Shown here: positions 8,360-17,638 of the stretch, in pieces
Position numbering within the stretch: position 1 is the first letter of the stretch
Layout: every line of letters begins with the position of its first letter
Assembly (NCBI RefSeq): GCF_003867015.1
Contig: NZ_CP032548.1
Coordinates: 2,795,001 to 2,859,000, forward strand
DNA from: Tenacibaculum singaporense
GTDB lineage: Bacteria; Bacteroidota; Bacteroidia; Flavobacteriales; Flavobacteriaceae
Length of the DNA stretch: 64,000 bases
Direction: 5' to 3'
The notes under the pieces: generated by a model
What the model was told of the DNA's origin: nothing
The model's input: the letters and a program-made list of their open reading frames with translations, nothing else
Database searches by the model: none
Program-made: the position numbers and the translations under genes

Positions 8360-9136
8360 ATGAATACAGATTCTAAAAATTTAAATCAATCTATTATTAA
8401 AGCATTTGCTGTTTTAGACGCTTTTACCAATGATAAAAGAGAATGGGGCGTTAGAGAGTTAGCTACTAAAACAGGCTATAATAAGAGTACCGTATACCGA
8501 TTATTAAGTACTTTAGTTTCGTTGAATGCTGTGCAACAAAACGACAATGAAAAATACCAACTAGGTAGTAAGCTGTTTGAGTTAGGAAATCGTGTTTCAA
8601 TCTATAAATCACTAAGAAATTTAACTAATGAACCTATACAGAAGGTAGCTTTAGAAATTCAAGAAACTGTTTTATTAGGTATTTTAAAAGAGCAACAAGT
8701 ATTACACATTAATAAAGCTGATAGTTTACAAGGACTTAAAATAAGTACTTCTATCGGTTCTTACGCTCCTATTAACGGAAGCGCGATTGGGAAACTACTC
8801 TTAGCTTTTTCTTCGTTAGAAAGCCAAGAAGCCTTTCTAAGCTCAACCTCACTACAGTCGTTTACCAAAAGTACCATCACCTCAGTTTCAAAATTCAAAA
8901 AGGAATTAGCAAAAATTCAACAGCAAAAATTTGCGTTAGATATTGAAGAATCAGAATTGGGCTTGGTATGTATTGCTATTCCTATTTATAATAAAAAAGG
9001 AAAAGTGATTGCAGGAATCAGTGCTTCTGGACCTTCAAGTAGATTTAAAATGGAGAATGTAACAAGTTATATTCAAATTTTACAAAAAGGTTCTACGATA
9101 ATCGAACGGTTGTTAGAAGATTTTGAAACATTATAA
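8360..9136 (+). CDS. IclR-family transcriptional regulator, probable regulator of kynurenine catabolism
   Basis: 258 aa with the IclR layout: an N-terminal winged helix (about residues 10-75, with WGVRELATKTGYNKSTVYRLLSTL read as the helix-turn-helix) followed by the effector-binding domain (about 80-255), including the family stretch ISTSIGSYAPINGSAIGKLLLA and the ending IAGISASGPSSRF. It is transcribed away from the ten-gene kynurenine operon, and a perfect palindrome lies between them. By analogy with other divergent IclR genes it probably senses a pathway intermediate (kynurenine or 3-hydroxyanthranilate are candidates). Sign of regulation is unknown. Confidence 0.9.
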   Translation: MNTDSKNLNQSIIKAFAVLDAFTNDKREWGVRELATKTGYNKSTVYRLLSTLVSLNAVQQNDNEKYQLGSKLFELGNRVSIYKSLRNLTNEPIQKVALEIQETVLLGILKEQQVLHINKADSLQGLKISTSIGSYAPINGSAIGKLLLAFSSLESQEAFLSSTSLQSFTKSTITSVSKFKKELAKIQQQKFALDIEESELGLVCIAIPIYNKKGKVIAGISASGPSSRFKMENVTSYIQILQKGSTIIERLLEDFETL

Positions 9137-9137
9137 A

Positions 9138-9168
9138 AACCAAAAAACCTTGAAAATTTTCAAGGCTT
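9138..9168 (-). terminator. Intrinsic terminator for the serA-side transcript
   Basis: The 18-bp perfect palindrome CCTTGAAAATTTTCAAGG (9148-9165) is followed on the minus strand by a T-rich run (9147-9138). It sits between the stops of the IclR gene and the minus-strand hypothetical at 9189; the T run favours the minus direction. Confidence 0.65.
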
Positions 9169-9188
9169 CATGGTTAAAAATACCTTAA

Positions 9189-9572
9189 CTATACTTCATA
9201 TAATTTATTACTCAACTCTTCTTTCATTTCTTCAGGAAATTTATCTATCATTAAATCATCTAGACAAATTTCCATTTTTATTGGATTCTCACCCATACTA
9301 TCATATAATGAAATCACATATAAACCATATCCAAAACTATTTCTTTTAGGTTCATAATAATATTTTAAATCCAAAAAAACATTTTCAAACTCACTATCAG
9401 TTAAACTAAAATAAGAATATCTTTTTTTAATCTTATTATGAGCATTGCTACCCAATAGCAAATTCCCATCTTTATAATTTTCAACTAAAAGATCAACTAA
9501 ACTTCTAACTGTAGCTTCAGAAGTATTGAAAAATCCCCTAAGCCTTGCATCTTGTGGCAAAAAAGCACCCAT
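9189..9572 (-). CDS. Hypothetical protein downstream of the phosphoglycerate dehydrogenase gene
   Basis: About 127 aa from the chosen ATG at 9572 (MGAFLPQDARLRGFF). The open frame reaches back to an ATG at 9641 that would overlap the preceding coding region by 32 bp, and I prefer the internal start because it clears the overlap and has AAAAAAGG 13 bases before it. The protein is soluble, mixed alpha/beta, acidic at the C-terminus (EEMKEELSNKLYEV), with no signal peptide and no motif I recognise. An intrinsic terminator follows about 20 bp downstream. Function unknown; coupling to serine synthesis is positional only. Confidence 0.55.
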   Translation of the reverse strand: MGAFLPQDARLRGFFNTSEATVRSLVDLLVENYKDGNLLLGSNAHNKIKKRYSYFSLTDSEFENVFLDLKYYYEPKRNSFGYGLYVISLYDSMGENPIKMEICLDDLMIDKFPEEMKEELSNKLYEV

Positions 9573-9609
9573 TTTTTTATTCAAACCTTTTTTAAAAAAT
9601 CTCACTAAA

Positions 9610-11502
9610 TCAATACAACACTCTAAACTTAATGGTACCATCCACCTTTTTAAGCTTTGTTATCACTTCCTGGTTATATTCCTTATCTACATCGGTAATC
9701 ACATATCCAACTTTTTCATCAGTAGAAAGGTATTGTCCTGTAATATTCAATTCATATTTTGCTAACACCTTATTGATTTTCGCCATTACTCCAGGTACGT
9801 TTTTATGAATATGTAAAAAACGATGTGCATTTTTATGCTTAGGTAAACGAATATTTGGGAAATTAACCGCATCAACCGTATTCCCTGAATTGATATACGC
9901 CATAATTTTGTTAGGAACAAAATCAGCAATATCTTTTTGAGCTTCTTCTGTACTACCTCCCACATGTGGAGTTAAAATCACATTATCTAAGCCTTTTAAC
10001 TCAGTATAAAACTCACCATTTTTTCTTGGTTCTTCAGGATACACATCTACAGCAGCACCTGCAAGCTTACCAGATTTCAACGCATCTACCAATGCTTCGA
10101 TATCTACTACAAATCCGCGAGAAAGGTTTACCAAATGCGCTCCATCTTTCATTTCAGCTAACTCTTCCTTTCCTATGTAGTTTTTGTTCGCCGAATTATC
10201 ATCTACATGTAATGTTACCACATCAGAAATATTCAACAATTCATTCAACGTATTCATTCTAGTGGCATTCCCTAAAGCTAATTTATCTTCCACATCATAA
10301 TAGTACACGTCCATTCCCAAAGCTTCTGCCAGTACAGATAATTGTTTTCCAATGTTTCCGTATCCAACAATTCCTAGCTTTTTACCACGAACTTCACGTG
10401 ATCCTTGTGCTGTCTTATTCCATTGACCGTTATGAATTTCTGTACTTCTTTGGAATACACTACGCATTAACATAATGATTTCTCCAATCGCCAATTCAAC
10501 TACCGAACGTGTATTACTGTATGGCGCATTGAAAACCACCACTCCATTTTCTTTACAAGCTTCTAAATCAATTTGCTTCGTTCCAATACAAAAAGCAGAA
10601 ACCACCATTAATTTTTCAGCAGCTTCAATTACTTTACGAGTTACTTGTGTTTTAGAACGGATTCCTAACACATGAACATCTTTTAATTTTTCAATCAATT
10701 CATCTTCCGATAAACTTCTTGAAACAGTTTCTACAGAAAATCCATCACCTGTTAACTTTGTAAAAGCATCAGGGTGCACGTTTTCTAATAATAATATCTT
10801 AATTCTGTTCTTTGGGTATGATAGGTTTCTAGGCAACTTGTTTACGTATAAAAATTCATCTAAATTTGGTGTGATATGGTCGGCATTTGCTATTGTCTTA
10901 TCTCTCGACACATTTTCTGTATAAGCAAAAAAAGTATCAGCAACACCTGCTTCTTTGGTAACAGCATCACTATAACCATCTCCAATTACTTGTACTTCAC
11001 CTTCTAAATTTAAGGATTTTAAACAATCTATCTTTCCATTATGTTTAGATAATGGATTTTCAGTATCAAATCCAACAATAACCCCATCTTTATTAAACTC
11101 AAAAGTATTTGCGAATACTCTTTCCGACGGAATGTTATACTCAGCAACGATTGGGTCGATAAATTCTTTAAAGCCTGCTGAAATCACATAAATGTTATCA
11201 GAAAAGCTTTCAAAAAACTCTTTATTTCTCTCTATAGAAGGAGATACTTTTTGCTTTAGCTCCTTTATTAATAAAGGTAAATCAGACTTTTTTGCACTTA
11301 ATAACTGAATACGTTTTTCCAAGGACTCAGTAAAAGAAATATCTCCATCAACTCCTTGATTAGTGATATGGATTACCTCTTGAATAATCTCATCTTTTTT
11401 CGGACTCCCATTTAAGGTGATTTCGGCTAAAACATCTAATGCTTCCACACTGGTAAGTGTGCTATCGAAATCGAAAACGAAATTTCGTTTTACTAAATTC
11501 AT
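9610..11502 (-). CDS. serA: Phosphoserine phosphatase / D-3-phosphoglycerate dehydrogenase fusion
   Basis: 630 aa, about 200 residues longer than a plain SerA. Residues 1-215 are a HAD phosphatase: nucleophile motif FVFDFDSTLTS with Asp11/Asp13, a second motif in VISAGF, and IGDGYSDA for the Mg-binding Asp. Residues from about 232 are SerA: SAFCIGTKQIDLEAC, the NAD fold LGIVGYGNIGKQL, the catalytic His in LTPHVGGST, and a C-terminal ACT domain (NVPGVMAKINKVLAKYELNITG) that normally gives serine feedback. The fusion joins the first and last steps of phosphorylated serine synthesis; serC is not in this window. I have seen this architecture described for Bacteroidota, so it is unusual rather than unique. 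Confidence 0.92.
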   Translation of the reverse strand: MNLVKRNFVFDFDSTLTSVEALDVLAEITLNGSPKKDEIIQEVIHITNQGVDGDISFTESLEKRIQLLSAKKSDLPLLIKELKQKVSPSIERNKEFFESFSDNIYVISAGFKEFIDPIVAEYNIPSERVFANTFEFNKDGVIVGFDTENPLSKHNGKIDCLKSLNLEGEVQVIGDGYSDAVTKEAGVADTFFAYTENVSRDKTIANADHITPNLDEFLYVNKLPRNLSYPKNRIKILLLENVHPDAFTKLTGDGFSVETVSRSLSEDELIEKLKDVHVLGIRSKTQVTRKVIEAAEKLMVVSAFCIGTKQIDLEACKENGVVVFNAPYSNTRSVVELAIGEIIMLMRSVFQRSTEIHNGQWNKTAQGSREVRGKKLGIVGYGNIGKQLSVLAEALGMDVYYYDVEDKLALGNATRMNTLNELLNISDVVTLHVDDNSANKNYIGKEELAEMKDGAHLVNLSRGFVVDIEALVDALKSGKLAGAAVDVYPEEPRKNGEFYTELKGLDNVILTPHVGGSTEEAQKDIADFVPNKIMAYINSGNTVDAVNFPNIRLPKHKNAHRFLHIHKNVPGVMAKINKVLAKYELNITGQYLSTDEKVGYVITDVDKEYNQEVITKLKKVDGTIKFRVLY

Positions 11503-11671
11503 GTTACTTAATTTGTGTTTTTGTTGTTGTGTTGTTAAACCAACGAATGTACAAAGGTTTTCTTAAAAACACATATTACAAACCCCTTAAGTTTCAGTTT
11601 TTAACTATAAAAAATACGCTACTTACAAGCTATAACTTTTTAAGTTCTAATACTTCTAAAAAACTTCAGTT

Positions 11672-12481
11672 TTAAACTAACAAAAATAACCACCAAAAAA
11701 TCGGTATGCCTTCAACCCAAAAAGAGCTATAGTATTTAGACTGATTTGTTTTTACTCTCATCAACAGAAATAGTAATACAGTAAACAATACTAAAAAAAC
11801 AGTTCGAAAATGAGTATTTGGGCTAATCATAAATTCCAATGCTAAACACAACCCCAACAAAACGACTCCAAACTTTTTAGTATTCTCTATACCTATTTTT
11901 TTAGGAATTGTTTGTAAAGAAATAGCATCGTATTGCACATCTCTTATATCAAAAGGAAGAATTAACACTATCACCAATAAAAAACGCTGCATTGCACACA
12001 AGTACACCTTAATTGTAAAAGCAATTTCACTGGCATATATAGGTAACAACACTGTAGTTGCAGCCCATACCAAAGCCACTACTATTATTTTTAAATAACC
12101 AATACTTCGTAAGTTTTTTTGGAATCCACTTAAAAAAGGTACTGCATATAAAAAAGTTAAAACCCCTAAAGGCACGAAAAACAATAAAGTTCTCAAAGGT
12201 AGTAACCATGCATAATAACACATCAGCAAGAAACAAATCAGCGAAAATATTTGAATGATTTGCAAGTTTTTAGTCAAACTTCGATGATGGAGTTTCGCTA
12301 CTCCTGCATATTTAACAAAATTATACCCAGTAATTGTGGCAAAAAACACAAAAAAACCGAGCGATTCATCATACGAAAAACCAAAGTACAATTCCGTGAT
12401 TCTAAACAAAGAAATCACCGCTAAGGCTACATGAATACTAGAGTTTATATAAAAATCGAGTACTTTTTTAAAAAGGTTCAT
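11672..12481 (-). CDS. UbiA-like polytopic membrane protein
   Basis: 269 aa with about seven to eight hydrophobic segments across the whole length. LPFDIRDVQYD near residue 180 corresponds to the second Asp-rich motif of UbiA-type prenyltransferases. The first motif is degenerate: where NDxxDxxxD is expected the sequence reads ITGYNFVKYAG, with no Asp. Enzymatic prenyl transfer is therefore doubtful and substrate unknown. It is monocistronic, with the 170-bp gap to serA on one side and a divergent 130-bp gap to gcvP on the other. Confidence 0.65.
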   Translation of the reverse strand: MNLFKKVLDFYINSSIHVALAVISLFRITELYFGFSYDESLGFFVFFATITGYNFVKYAGVAKLHHRSLTKNLQIIQIFSLICFLLMCYYAWLLPLRTLLFFVPLGVLTFLYAVPFLSGFQKNLRSIGYLKIIVVALVWAATTVLLPIYASEIAFTIKVYLCAMQRFLLVIVLILPFDIRDVQYDAISLQTIPKKIGIENTKKFGVVLLGLCLALEFMISPNTHFRTVFLVLFTVLLFLLMRVKTNQSKYYSSFWVEGIPIFWWLFLLV

Positions 12482-12612
12482 CTAACAAAAATAACTTTTC
12501 TGTTTATAACCAGCTGTTTTGGTTAATAAAATATTGTTTTTAACAAAAAAATATGTAGTATCAAATCAACCAATTTCACTATTTTTGAGGCACGAAAAAC
12601 AACAACACAATA

Positions 12613-15468
12613 ATGAACACAAATTCATTTCAACTTAGGCATATAGGTCCTCGTGTTAAAGATCAGGATCAAATGCTTCAAACAATTGGCATTGAGAGTT
12701 TAGACCAATTGATTTATGAAACTATTCCCGACGATATTCGTTTACAAAAAGAGCTTGATTTAGCTCCTGCCATGAGCGAATATGAATACCTAAATCACAT
12801 TAACCAATTAGGTGCAAAAAACAAAGTTTTTAAAAGCTATATAGGTTTAGGATATCACGAAGCTATTTTACCTAGTGTTATCCAACGTAATATTTTAGAA
12901 AACCCAGGATGGTATACTGCGTATACCCCTTACCAAGCTGAAATAGCACAAGGACGTTTAGAAGCCTTGTTAAATTACCAAACTATGATTTGTGATTTAA
13001 CAGGAATGGAGTTAGCTAATGCTTCGTTATTAGATGAAAGTACTGCAGCTGCAGAAGCTATGGCTTTATTATTTGATGTTCGTGAAAGAGCGCAAAAGAA
13101 GGCAAACGTAAACAAGTTCTTTGTTTCAGAAGAAATTTTACCACAAACCTTATCAGTATTACAAACACGTGCTATTCCTATCGGAATTGAATTAGTTGTT
13201 GGTAACCACGAAGAGTTTAACTTCTCAGAAGAATTCTTTGGTGCTATCGTACAATATCCTGGTAAGCACGGACAAGTATATGATTATACTGATTTCGTTG
13301 CTAACTGTAACGCAAACAACATTAAAGTAGCGGTTGCAGCTGATATTTTATCATTAGTAAAATTAAAAGCACCTGCTGAATTTGGTGCTGACGTTGTCGT
13401 AGGTACTACACAACGTTTTGGTATTCCTTTAGGATACGGAGGACCTCACGCTGGATATTTTGCTACTAAAGAAGCTTACAAGCGTAGTATACCTGGTCGT
13501 ATTATTGGAGTTACAAAAGATGTTGACGGTTGTCGTGCGTTACGTATGGCATTACAAACACGTGAACAACACATTAAACGTGAAAAAGCAACTTCAAACA
13601 TTTGTACTGCACAGGTATTATTAGCAGTTATGGCAGGTATGTATGCTGTATACCACGGTAAAGATGGTTTACAATACATTGCAGATCGTGTACACACTAG
13701 CACTACAACCTTAGCAAAAGCGTTAAACGATTTAGGTTTCAAACAAAAAAACAGTGCTTATTTCGATACCATTTTAGTGGAAGTTGAAGCTGACAAGTTA
13801 CGCCCAGTAGCAGAAGCAAATGGAATCAACTTTAACTACATCGATGCAGAGCATGTTTCAATCTCTGTAAACGAAACAGTAGGTTTAAAAGAAATCAACG
13901 AAATTGTTGATTGTTTTGAACAAGCATTCAATATCAAAGATATTTTAGTTACTGAATTTGCAACAACAGATGTAATTCCTGCAGACGTAAAGAGAGCAAC
14001 CTCTTTCTTAGATAATGACATATTCAATACGTATCAATCAGAAACTGACATGATGCGTTATATTAAAAAATTAGAGCGTAAAGATTTAGCTTTAAATCAC
14101 TCAATGATTTCTTTAGGGTCTTGTACCATGAAGTTAAATGCTTCTTCTGAAATGTTACCATTGAGCAATCCTCAATGGGGAAATATTCACCCATTTGTAC
14201 CATTAAATCAAGCAGAAGGGTATCAAATCATGTTAAGTAACCTTGAAAACCAATTAAATGTAATTACTGGTTTTGCAGGTACTTCTTTACAACCTAACTC
14301 AGGTGCGCAAGGTGAATTTGCTGGATTAATGACTATTAGAGCCTATCACGAAGCAAATGGAGACACCAACAGAAACATCTGTTTAATTCCTGCATCTGCT
14401 CACGGAACGAACCCTGCATCTGCTGTTATGGCGGGTATGAAAGTGGTGGTTACCAAAACTGATGAAAGAGGAAACATCGATGTAGAAGATTTACGTGCTA
14501 AAGCTGAAAAACACGCTGATAATTTAGCTGCTTTAATGGTGACTTACCCATCTACTCACGGAGTATTTGAAAAGGCGATTAAAGAAATTACGCAAATTAT
14601 TCACGATAATGGCGGACAAGTATATATGGATGGTGCAAACATGAACGCACAGGTAGGATTAACAAATCCTGCAACCATTGGTGCTGATGTTTGTCACTTA
14701 AACTTACACAAAACATTTGCGATTCCTCATGGTGGTGGTGGACCAGGTGTTGGACCAATTTGTGTAGCTCCTCAATTAGTTCCCTATTTACCTACTAACC
14801 CAGTAGTAGCTACTGGTGGTGACAATGCCATTACTGCTATTTCAGCAGCTCCTTGGGGTTCTGCATTGGTATGTTTAATCTCTTACGGATACATTACTAT
14901 GTTAGGTGCTGACGGATTAACAAATTCTACTAAAAATGCTATTTTAAACGCAAACTATATTAAAGAGCGTTTAAACGGACATTATAGTACTTTATATACA
15001 GGTGAAATGAACCGTGCTGCTCACGAAATGATTTTAGACTGTCGTGAGTTTAAACAAAACGGAATTGAAGTTACTGATATTGCGAAACGTTTAATGGACT
15101 ACGGATTCCACGCGCCTACGGTATCTTTCCCTGTAGCGGGTACAATTATGGTAGAACCAACCGAATCGGAAGGTGTAGCTGAATTAGACCGTTTTTGTGA
15201 TGCGTTAATCTCTATTAGAAAAGAGATTGCTGAAGCAAGTAGGGAAAACCCTAACAACCCGCTTAAAAATGCACCACATACGCAAGAAATGTTAACTGCT
15301 GATGAGTGGGATTTACCATACTCTCGTAAACAAGCAGCATTTCCTTTAGAGTATATTGCAGACAATAAGTTTTGGCCTTCTGTACGTCGTGTAGACGATG
15401 CTTTTGGTGACCGTAACTTAATTTGCTCTTGTAATCCTATTGAAGATTATATGGAAGCAGAAGCTTAA
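12613..15468 (+). CDS. gcvP: Glycine dehydrogenase (decarboxylating), P protein of the glycine cleavage system
   Basis: 951 aa, the single-chain homodimeric form typical of Bacteroidota and enterics rather than the split GcvPA/GcvPB. Pyridoxal-phosphate Lys is in [18 protein letters not shown], with the Gly-rich loop following. It decarboxylates glycine and passes the aminomethyl group to lipoylated H protein; gcvH and gcvT are elsewhere. A TAnnTTTG -7 box (TATTTTTG, 12580-12587) is 25 bp before the ATG, and a strong terminator follows the stop. The proximity to the serine gene may be coincidental, though serine and glycine metabolism are linked. Confidence 0.97.
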   Translation: MNTNSFQLRHIGPRVKDQDQMLQTIGIESLDQLIYETIPDDIRLQKELDLAPAMSEYEYLNHINQLGAKNKVFKSYIGLGYHEAILPSVIQRNILENPGWYTAYTPYQAEIAQGRLEALLNYQTMICDLTGMELANASLLDESTAAAEAMALLFDVRERAQKKANVNKFFVSEEILPQTLSVLQTRAIPIGIELVVGNHEEFNFSEEFFGAIVQYPGKHGQVYDYTDFVANCNANNIKVAVAADILSLVKLKAPAEFGADVVVGTTQRFGIPLGYGGPHAGYFATKEAYKRSIPGRIIGVTKDVDGCRALRMALQTREQHIKREKATSNICTAQVLLAVMAGMYAVYHGKDGLQYIADRVHTSTTTLAKALNDLGFKQKNSAYFDTILVEVEADKLRPVAEANGINFNYIDAEHVSISVNETVGLKEINEIVDCFEQAFNIKDILVTEFATTDVIPADVKRATSFLDNDIFNTYQSETDMMRYIKKLERKDLALNHSMISLGSCTMKLNASSEMLPLSNPQWGNIHPFVPLNQAEGYQIMLSNLENQLNVITGFAGTSLQPNSGAQGEFAGLMTIRAYHEANGDTNRNICLIPASAHGTNPASAVMAGMKVVVTKTDERGNIDVEDLRAKAEKHADNLAALMVTYPSTHGVFEKAIKEITQIIHDNGGQVYMDGANMNAQVGLTNPATIGADVCHLNLHKTFAIPHGGGGPGVGPICVAPQLVPYLPTNPVVATGGDNAITAISAAPWGSALVCLISYGYITMLGADGLTNSTKNAILNANYIKERLNGHYSTLYTGEMNRAAHEMILDCREFKQNGIEVTDIAKRLMDYGFHAPTVSFPVAGTIMVEPTESEGVAELDRFCDALISIRKEIAEASRENPNNPLKNAPHTQEMLTADEWDLPYSRKQAAFPLEYIADNKFWPSVRRVDDAFGDRNLICSCNPIEDYMEAEA

Positions 15469-15490
15469 AAAGAACATTTATACAAATTCA

Positions 15491-15519
15491 AAAACCTCAT
15501 CTTTCTGATGGGGTTTTTT
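15491..15519 (+). terminator. Intrinsic terminator of gcvP
   Basis: AACCTCATC pairs with GATGGGGTT (nine pairs including one G-U) around a 5-base loop and runs into TTTTTT. It is 22 bp past the gcvP stop. Confidence 0.85.
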
Positions 15520-15639
15520 ACTTTTATACAACCATAGCTTCTAAGAAAACAAATAGGGTAAAACCGTATTAAAAGTAAGGTTTTCTTGACATTATTTCCT
15601 CTCTATTTATTTAATTTTAAATAAATTAAAACTAATATT

Positions 15640-15762
15640 ATGATAGAAAGTATTTTAAACTTAGAAGGAACAACAATTCTTAATCAAACAGCACAGCAAT
15701 CCATTAATGGTGGTGGAGGTACTTGTGGTTGTGGTGATTGGAATTGTTACCACGTGTGTTAA
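15640..15762 (+). CDS. Double-glycine leader, Cys-rich peptide precursor (40 aa)
   Basis: A 40-codon gene too short for routine callers. The leader (MIESILNLEGTTILNQTAQQ) ends in SINGGGG, the pattern of Bacteroidota GG-type natural-product/bacteriocin precursors, in which a C39 peptidase cuts after the glycines. The core after Gly27 holds four cysteines (29, 31, 36, 40) in a Gly/Trp/His-containing tail ending in Cys, so disulphides or enzymatic modification are plausible. A near-consensus -7 box (TAATTTTA, 15612-15619) lies 20 bp upstream. No transporter, peptidase or modifying enzyme is in this window, so it would be processed in trans. A sister gene is at 62265. Confidence 0.7.
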   Translation: MIESILNLEGTTILNQTAQQSINGGGGTCGCGDWNCYHVC

Positions 15763-15849
15763 ACATTATCAGCATTTATTTACTCTCTCAAATTATTTCT
15801 CTCAATAAATAAAATTTCTTTATTCTATTCGCAATGAGAACTACAGAAT

Positions 15850-16180
15850 GTCATAGCGAGAAAGCTCATAAAATCAAGTCGAAATGAACAATGTGCAATC
15901 TTTTGCTCAATACATGATATATAGATTACATCGTTTCACTCGCAATGACAAAACATATAGTCATCTCAAACTGAAGCAACGCGGAATGTGAGAGATCTCA
16001 AGAGTGGAAGTTACTCACCTCATGAGATTCCTCACATCCGTTCGGAATGACGTAAAGTTAATTGCAATAATATGTCATTTCGAAGGAGGTACGACTGAGA
16101 AATCTTAAGAATAGGAGTTACTCGCCTTGGAAAGATTTAGCTCCGCTGAACCTGACGGTTTCTCCTATCGTCGGAATGAC
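15850..16180. repeat. Cluster of three dispersed inverted-repeat elements
   Basis: Three copies at about 15850-15949, 15960-16051 and 16074-16180, plus a partial end (CGCAATGAG) near 15830. Each begins GTCAT and ends TCG(G/C)AATGAC, i.e. has inverted ends of the type GTCATTTCGA...TCGGAATGAC, with internal conserved blocks such as GAGATCTC / GTTACTCACCT / TGAGATTCCTC. They fill most of the 484 bp between the small peptide gene and the metallopeptidase gene; I see no gene in this gap. Confidence 0.85.
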
Positions 16181-16246
16181 ATTTCCACTCTACCCTATTT
16201 TTATATATTTGAAAAAAAATTACTAGTAGTCTCAACGCTATTTTAA

Positions 16247-17116
16247 ATGACTTATTTATCTATAATTATACTAGTAGGTATTTTTCTTGTATTCAAAAAA
16301 AGCACCTCAACACCAAAGTGGAAACAACCTACAACTCCTTTTCCAAACAAATGGAAAGTTATTTTAACTAAAAAAGTCGCTTTTTACAACGCACTCACTC
16401 CTGATGAAAAAGAATTGTTTGAATTCAAAGTTTTTGAATTCCTGTTAAATCATGAAGTTATTGGTGTTGATGTTACAGTTACGATTACGGACAAACTACT
16501 AATAGCTTCTAGTGCTGTAATTCCTATTTTTAATTTTCCTGAATGGCGTTATCCTAATATCAAAGAAATCATTTTATACCCTGCTATGTTCAACAAGCAT
16601 TTTGAAACCGAAGGAGAGAACCGAAGAATTTTAGGAATGGTAGGTAACGGGTATTTAGAAGGAAAAATGGTTTTATCTAAACCCGCTTTACACCTAGGTT
16701 TTGAAAATGAAACTGACAAAAAGAATACTGCCATCCATGAATTTGTGCATTTAATTGACAAACTAGATGGAAATATTGATGGAGTTCCGCATGTATTATT
16801 AGAAAAACAATATAGCATTCCGTGGGTAGATTTAATCAACAAAAAGATTGAAGAAATTTATAATGACGCTTCTGATATCAATCCGTATGGCGGAACTAAC
16901 AAAGCGGAATTTTTCTCAGTTGCAAGCGAATACTTTTTTGAGCGTCCGAAATTATTAGCCAGAAAACATCCTGAGCTTTATGCGTTGCTAGAGCAAATCT
17001 TTAAACAAGATATGGACGACATGAACCTGCATTTAAAACGTTTGGATATTTCTAGAAACGACCCTTGTCCTTGTGATAGCGGTGTGAAGTATAAAAAATG
17101 TTGTGGGATTAACTAA
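16247..17116 (+). CDS. MtfA-like zinc metallopeptidase with C-terminal SEC-C zinc-binding tail
   Basis: 289 aa. An N-terminal hydrophobic segment (LSIIILVGIFLVF, residues 4-16) suggests a membrane anchor. The peptidase core has HEFVH at 164-168 (HExxH) with a downstream Glu in NKAEFFSVASEYFFE, as in MtfA (the Mlc/DgsA-inactivating peptidase family). Residues 268-289 form a SEC-C motif (RNDPCPCDSGVKYKKCCG), a zinc knuckle also found at the end of SecA. Fusion of the two is unusual in length terms (E. coli MtfA has no such tail). The gene is flanked on both sides by dispersed repeats. Substrate unknown. Confidence 0.85.
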   Translation: MTYLSIIILVGIFLVFKKSTSTPKWKQPTTPFPNKWKVILTKKVAFYNALTPDEKELFEFKVFEFLLNHEVIGVDVTVTITDKLLIASSAVIPIFNFPEWRYPNIKEIILYPAMFNKHFETEGENRRILGMVGNGYLEGKMVLSKPALHLGFENETDKKNTAIHEFVHLIDKLDGNIDGVPHVLLEKQYSIPWVDLINKKIEEIYNDASDINPYGGTNKAEFFSVASEYFFERPKLLARKHPELYALLEQIFKQDMDDMNLHLKRLDISRNDPCPCDSGVKYKKCCGIN

Positions 17117-17132
17117 ACCGTCTTCTCTACTC

Positions 17133-17522
17133 GTCATTACGAAGGAGGTTACGACTGAAGTAATCTCTCCATCTACTAGCTGATTGCTTCGTTCCACTCG
17201 CAATGAGGATAAATAAACCGTCATTTCGACAGAGCGATTTTATGAGCGACGAGAAATCTCAACAATTGGAGTTACTCACATGAATAAGATTTCTCGTTAT
17301 CACTCGAAATGACAGTAATCGAGACGTCATAGCGAGGAGGCTCATTGAGCGAAGTCGAAATGAATGACGTGATTATCTTTTGCTCGGTATACGATAAACA
17401 GATTGCTTCGTTACACTCGCAATGACGAGACCATGCTGTCATCTCGAACTGGAAAACACGGAATGTTAAAGATCTCAAGAATAGAAATGACTCTCCCTCA
17501 TAACATTTAGCTCCTCTGAGCC
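17133..17522. repeat. Cluster of four dispersed inverted-repeat elements
   Basis: Copies at about 17133-17207, 17220-17313, 17326-17426 and 17438-17522. Ends are GTCATTACGA/ACTCGCAATGAG, GTCATTTCGA/ACTCGAAATGAC, GTCATAGCGA/ACTCGCAATGAC and GTCATCTCGA with a diverged right end. Two sub-types alternate: one with GAGAAATCTC in the middle, one with GATTGCTTCGTT. They fill the gap after the metallopeptidase gene; the short open frames across them are repeat artefacts. Confidence 0.85.
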
Positions 17523-17530
17523 TTTACCCT

Positions 17531-17566
17531 AAAAAAAGCCTTTGAAGATTCAAAAGCTTTTTTATT
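17531..17566 (-). terminator. Terminator downstream of the secreted hypothetical gene (bidirectional shape)
   Basis: An A7 run, a stem GCCTTTGAA/TTCAAAAGC with one mismatch, and a T6 run give a hairpin usable in both directions. It lies about 60 bp past the stop of the minus-strand gene at 17628. Confidence 0.65.
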
Positions 17567-17581
17567 TATGTTTAATCAATT

Positions 17582-17638
17582 TAGTGTTCTAAAATACTGT
17601 CTGAGAAAAAATCAGAAAGCATCCTCATTAGAACACTA
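17582..17638. repeat. 11-bp perfect inverted repeat spanning a gene end
   Basis: TAGTGTTCTAA (17582-17592) is the exact inverse of TTAGAACACTA (17628-17638), separated by 35 bp that contain a smaller hairpin (CTGA...TCAG). The right arm includes the stop codon of the minus-strand gene. It is separate from the Rho-independent terminator nearby. Role unknown: mRNA 3'-end protection or a trace of a small mobile element are both possible. Confidence 0.6.

Noticed and set aside
9966..10262. 98-aa plus-strand frame inside the serine fusion gene
   Set aside because: Antisense shadow of a well-supported gene with no signals of its own.
17033..17478. Two minus-strand frames after the metallopeptidase gene
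   Set aside because: They read through the dispersed inverted repeats and have no start signal.
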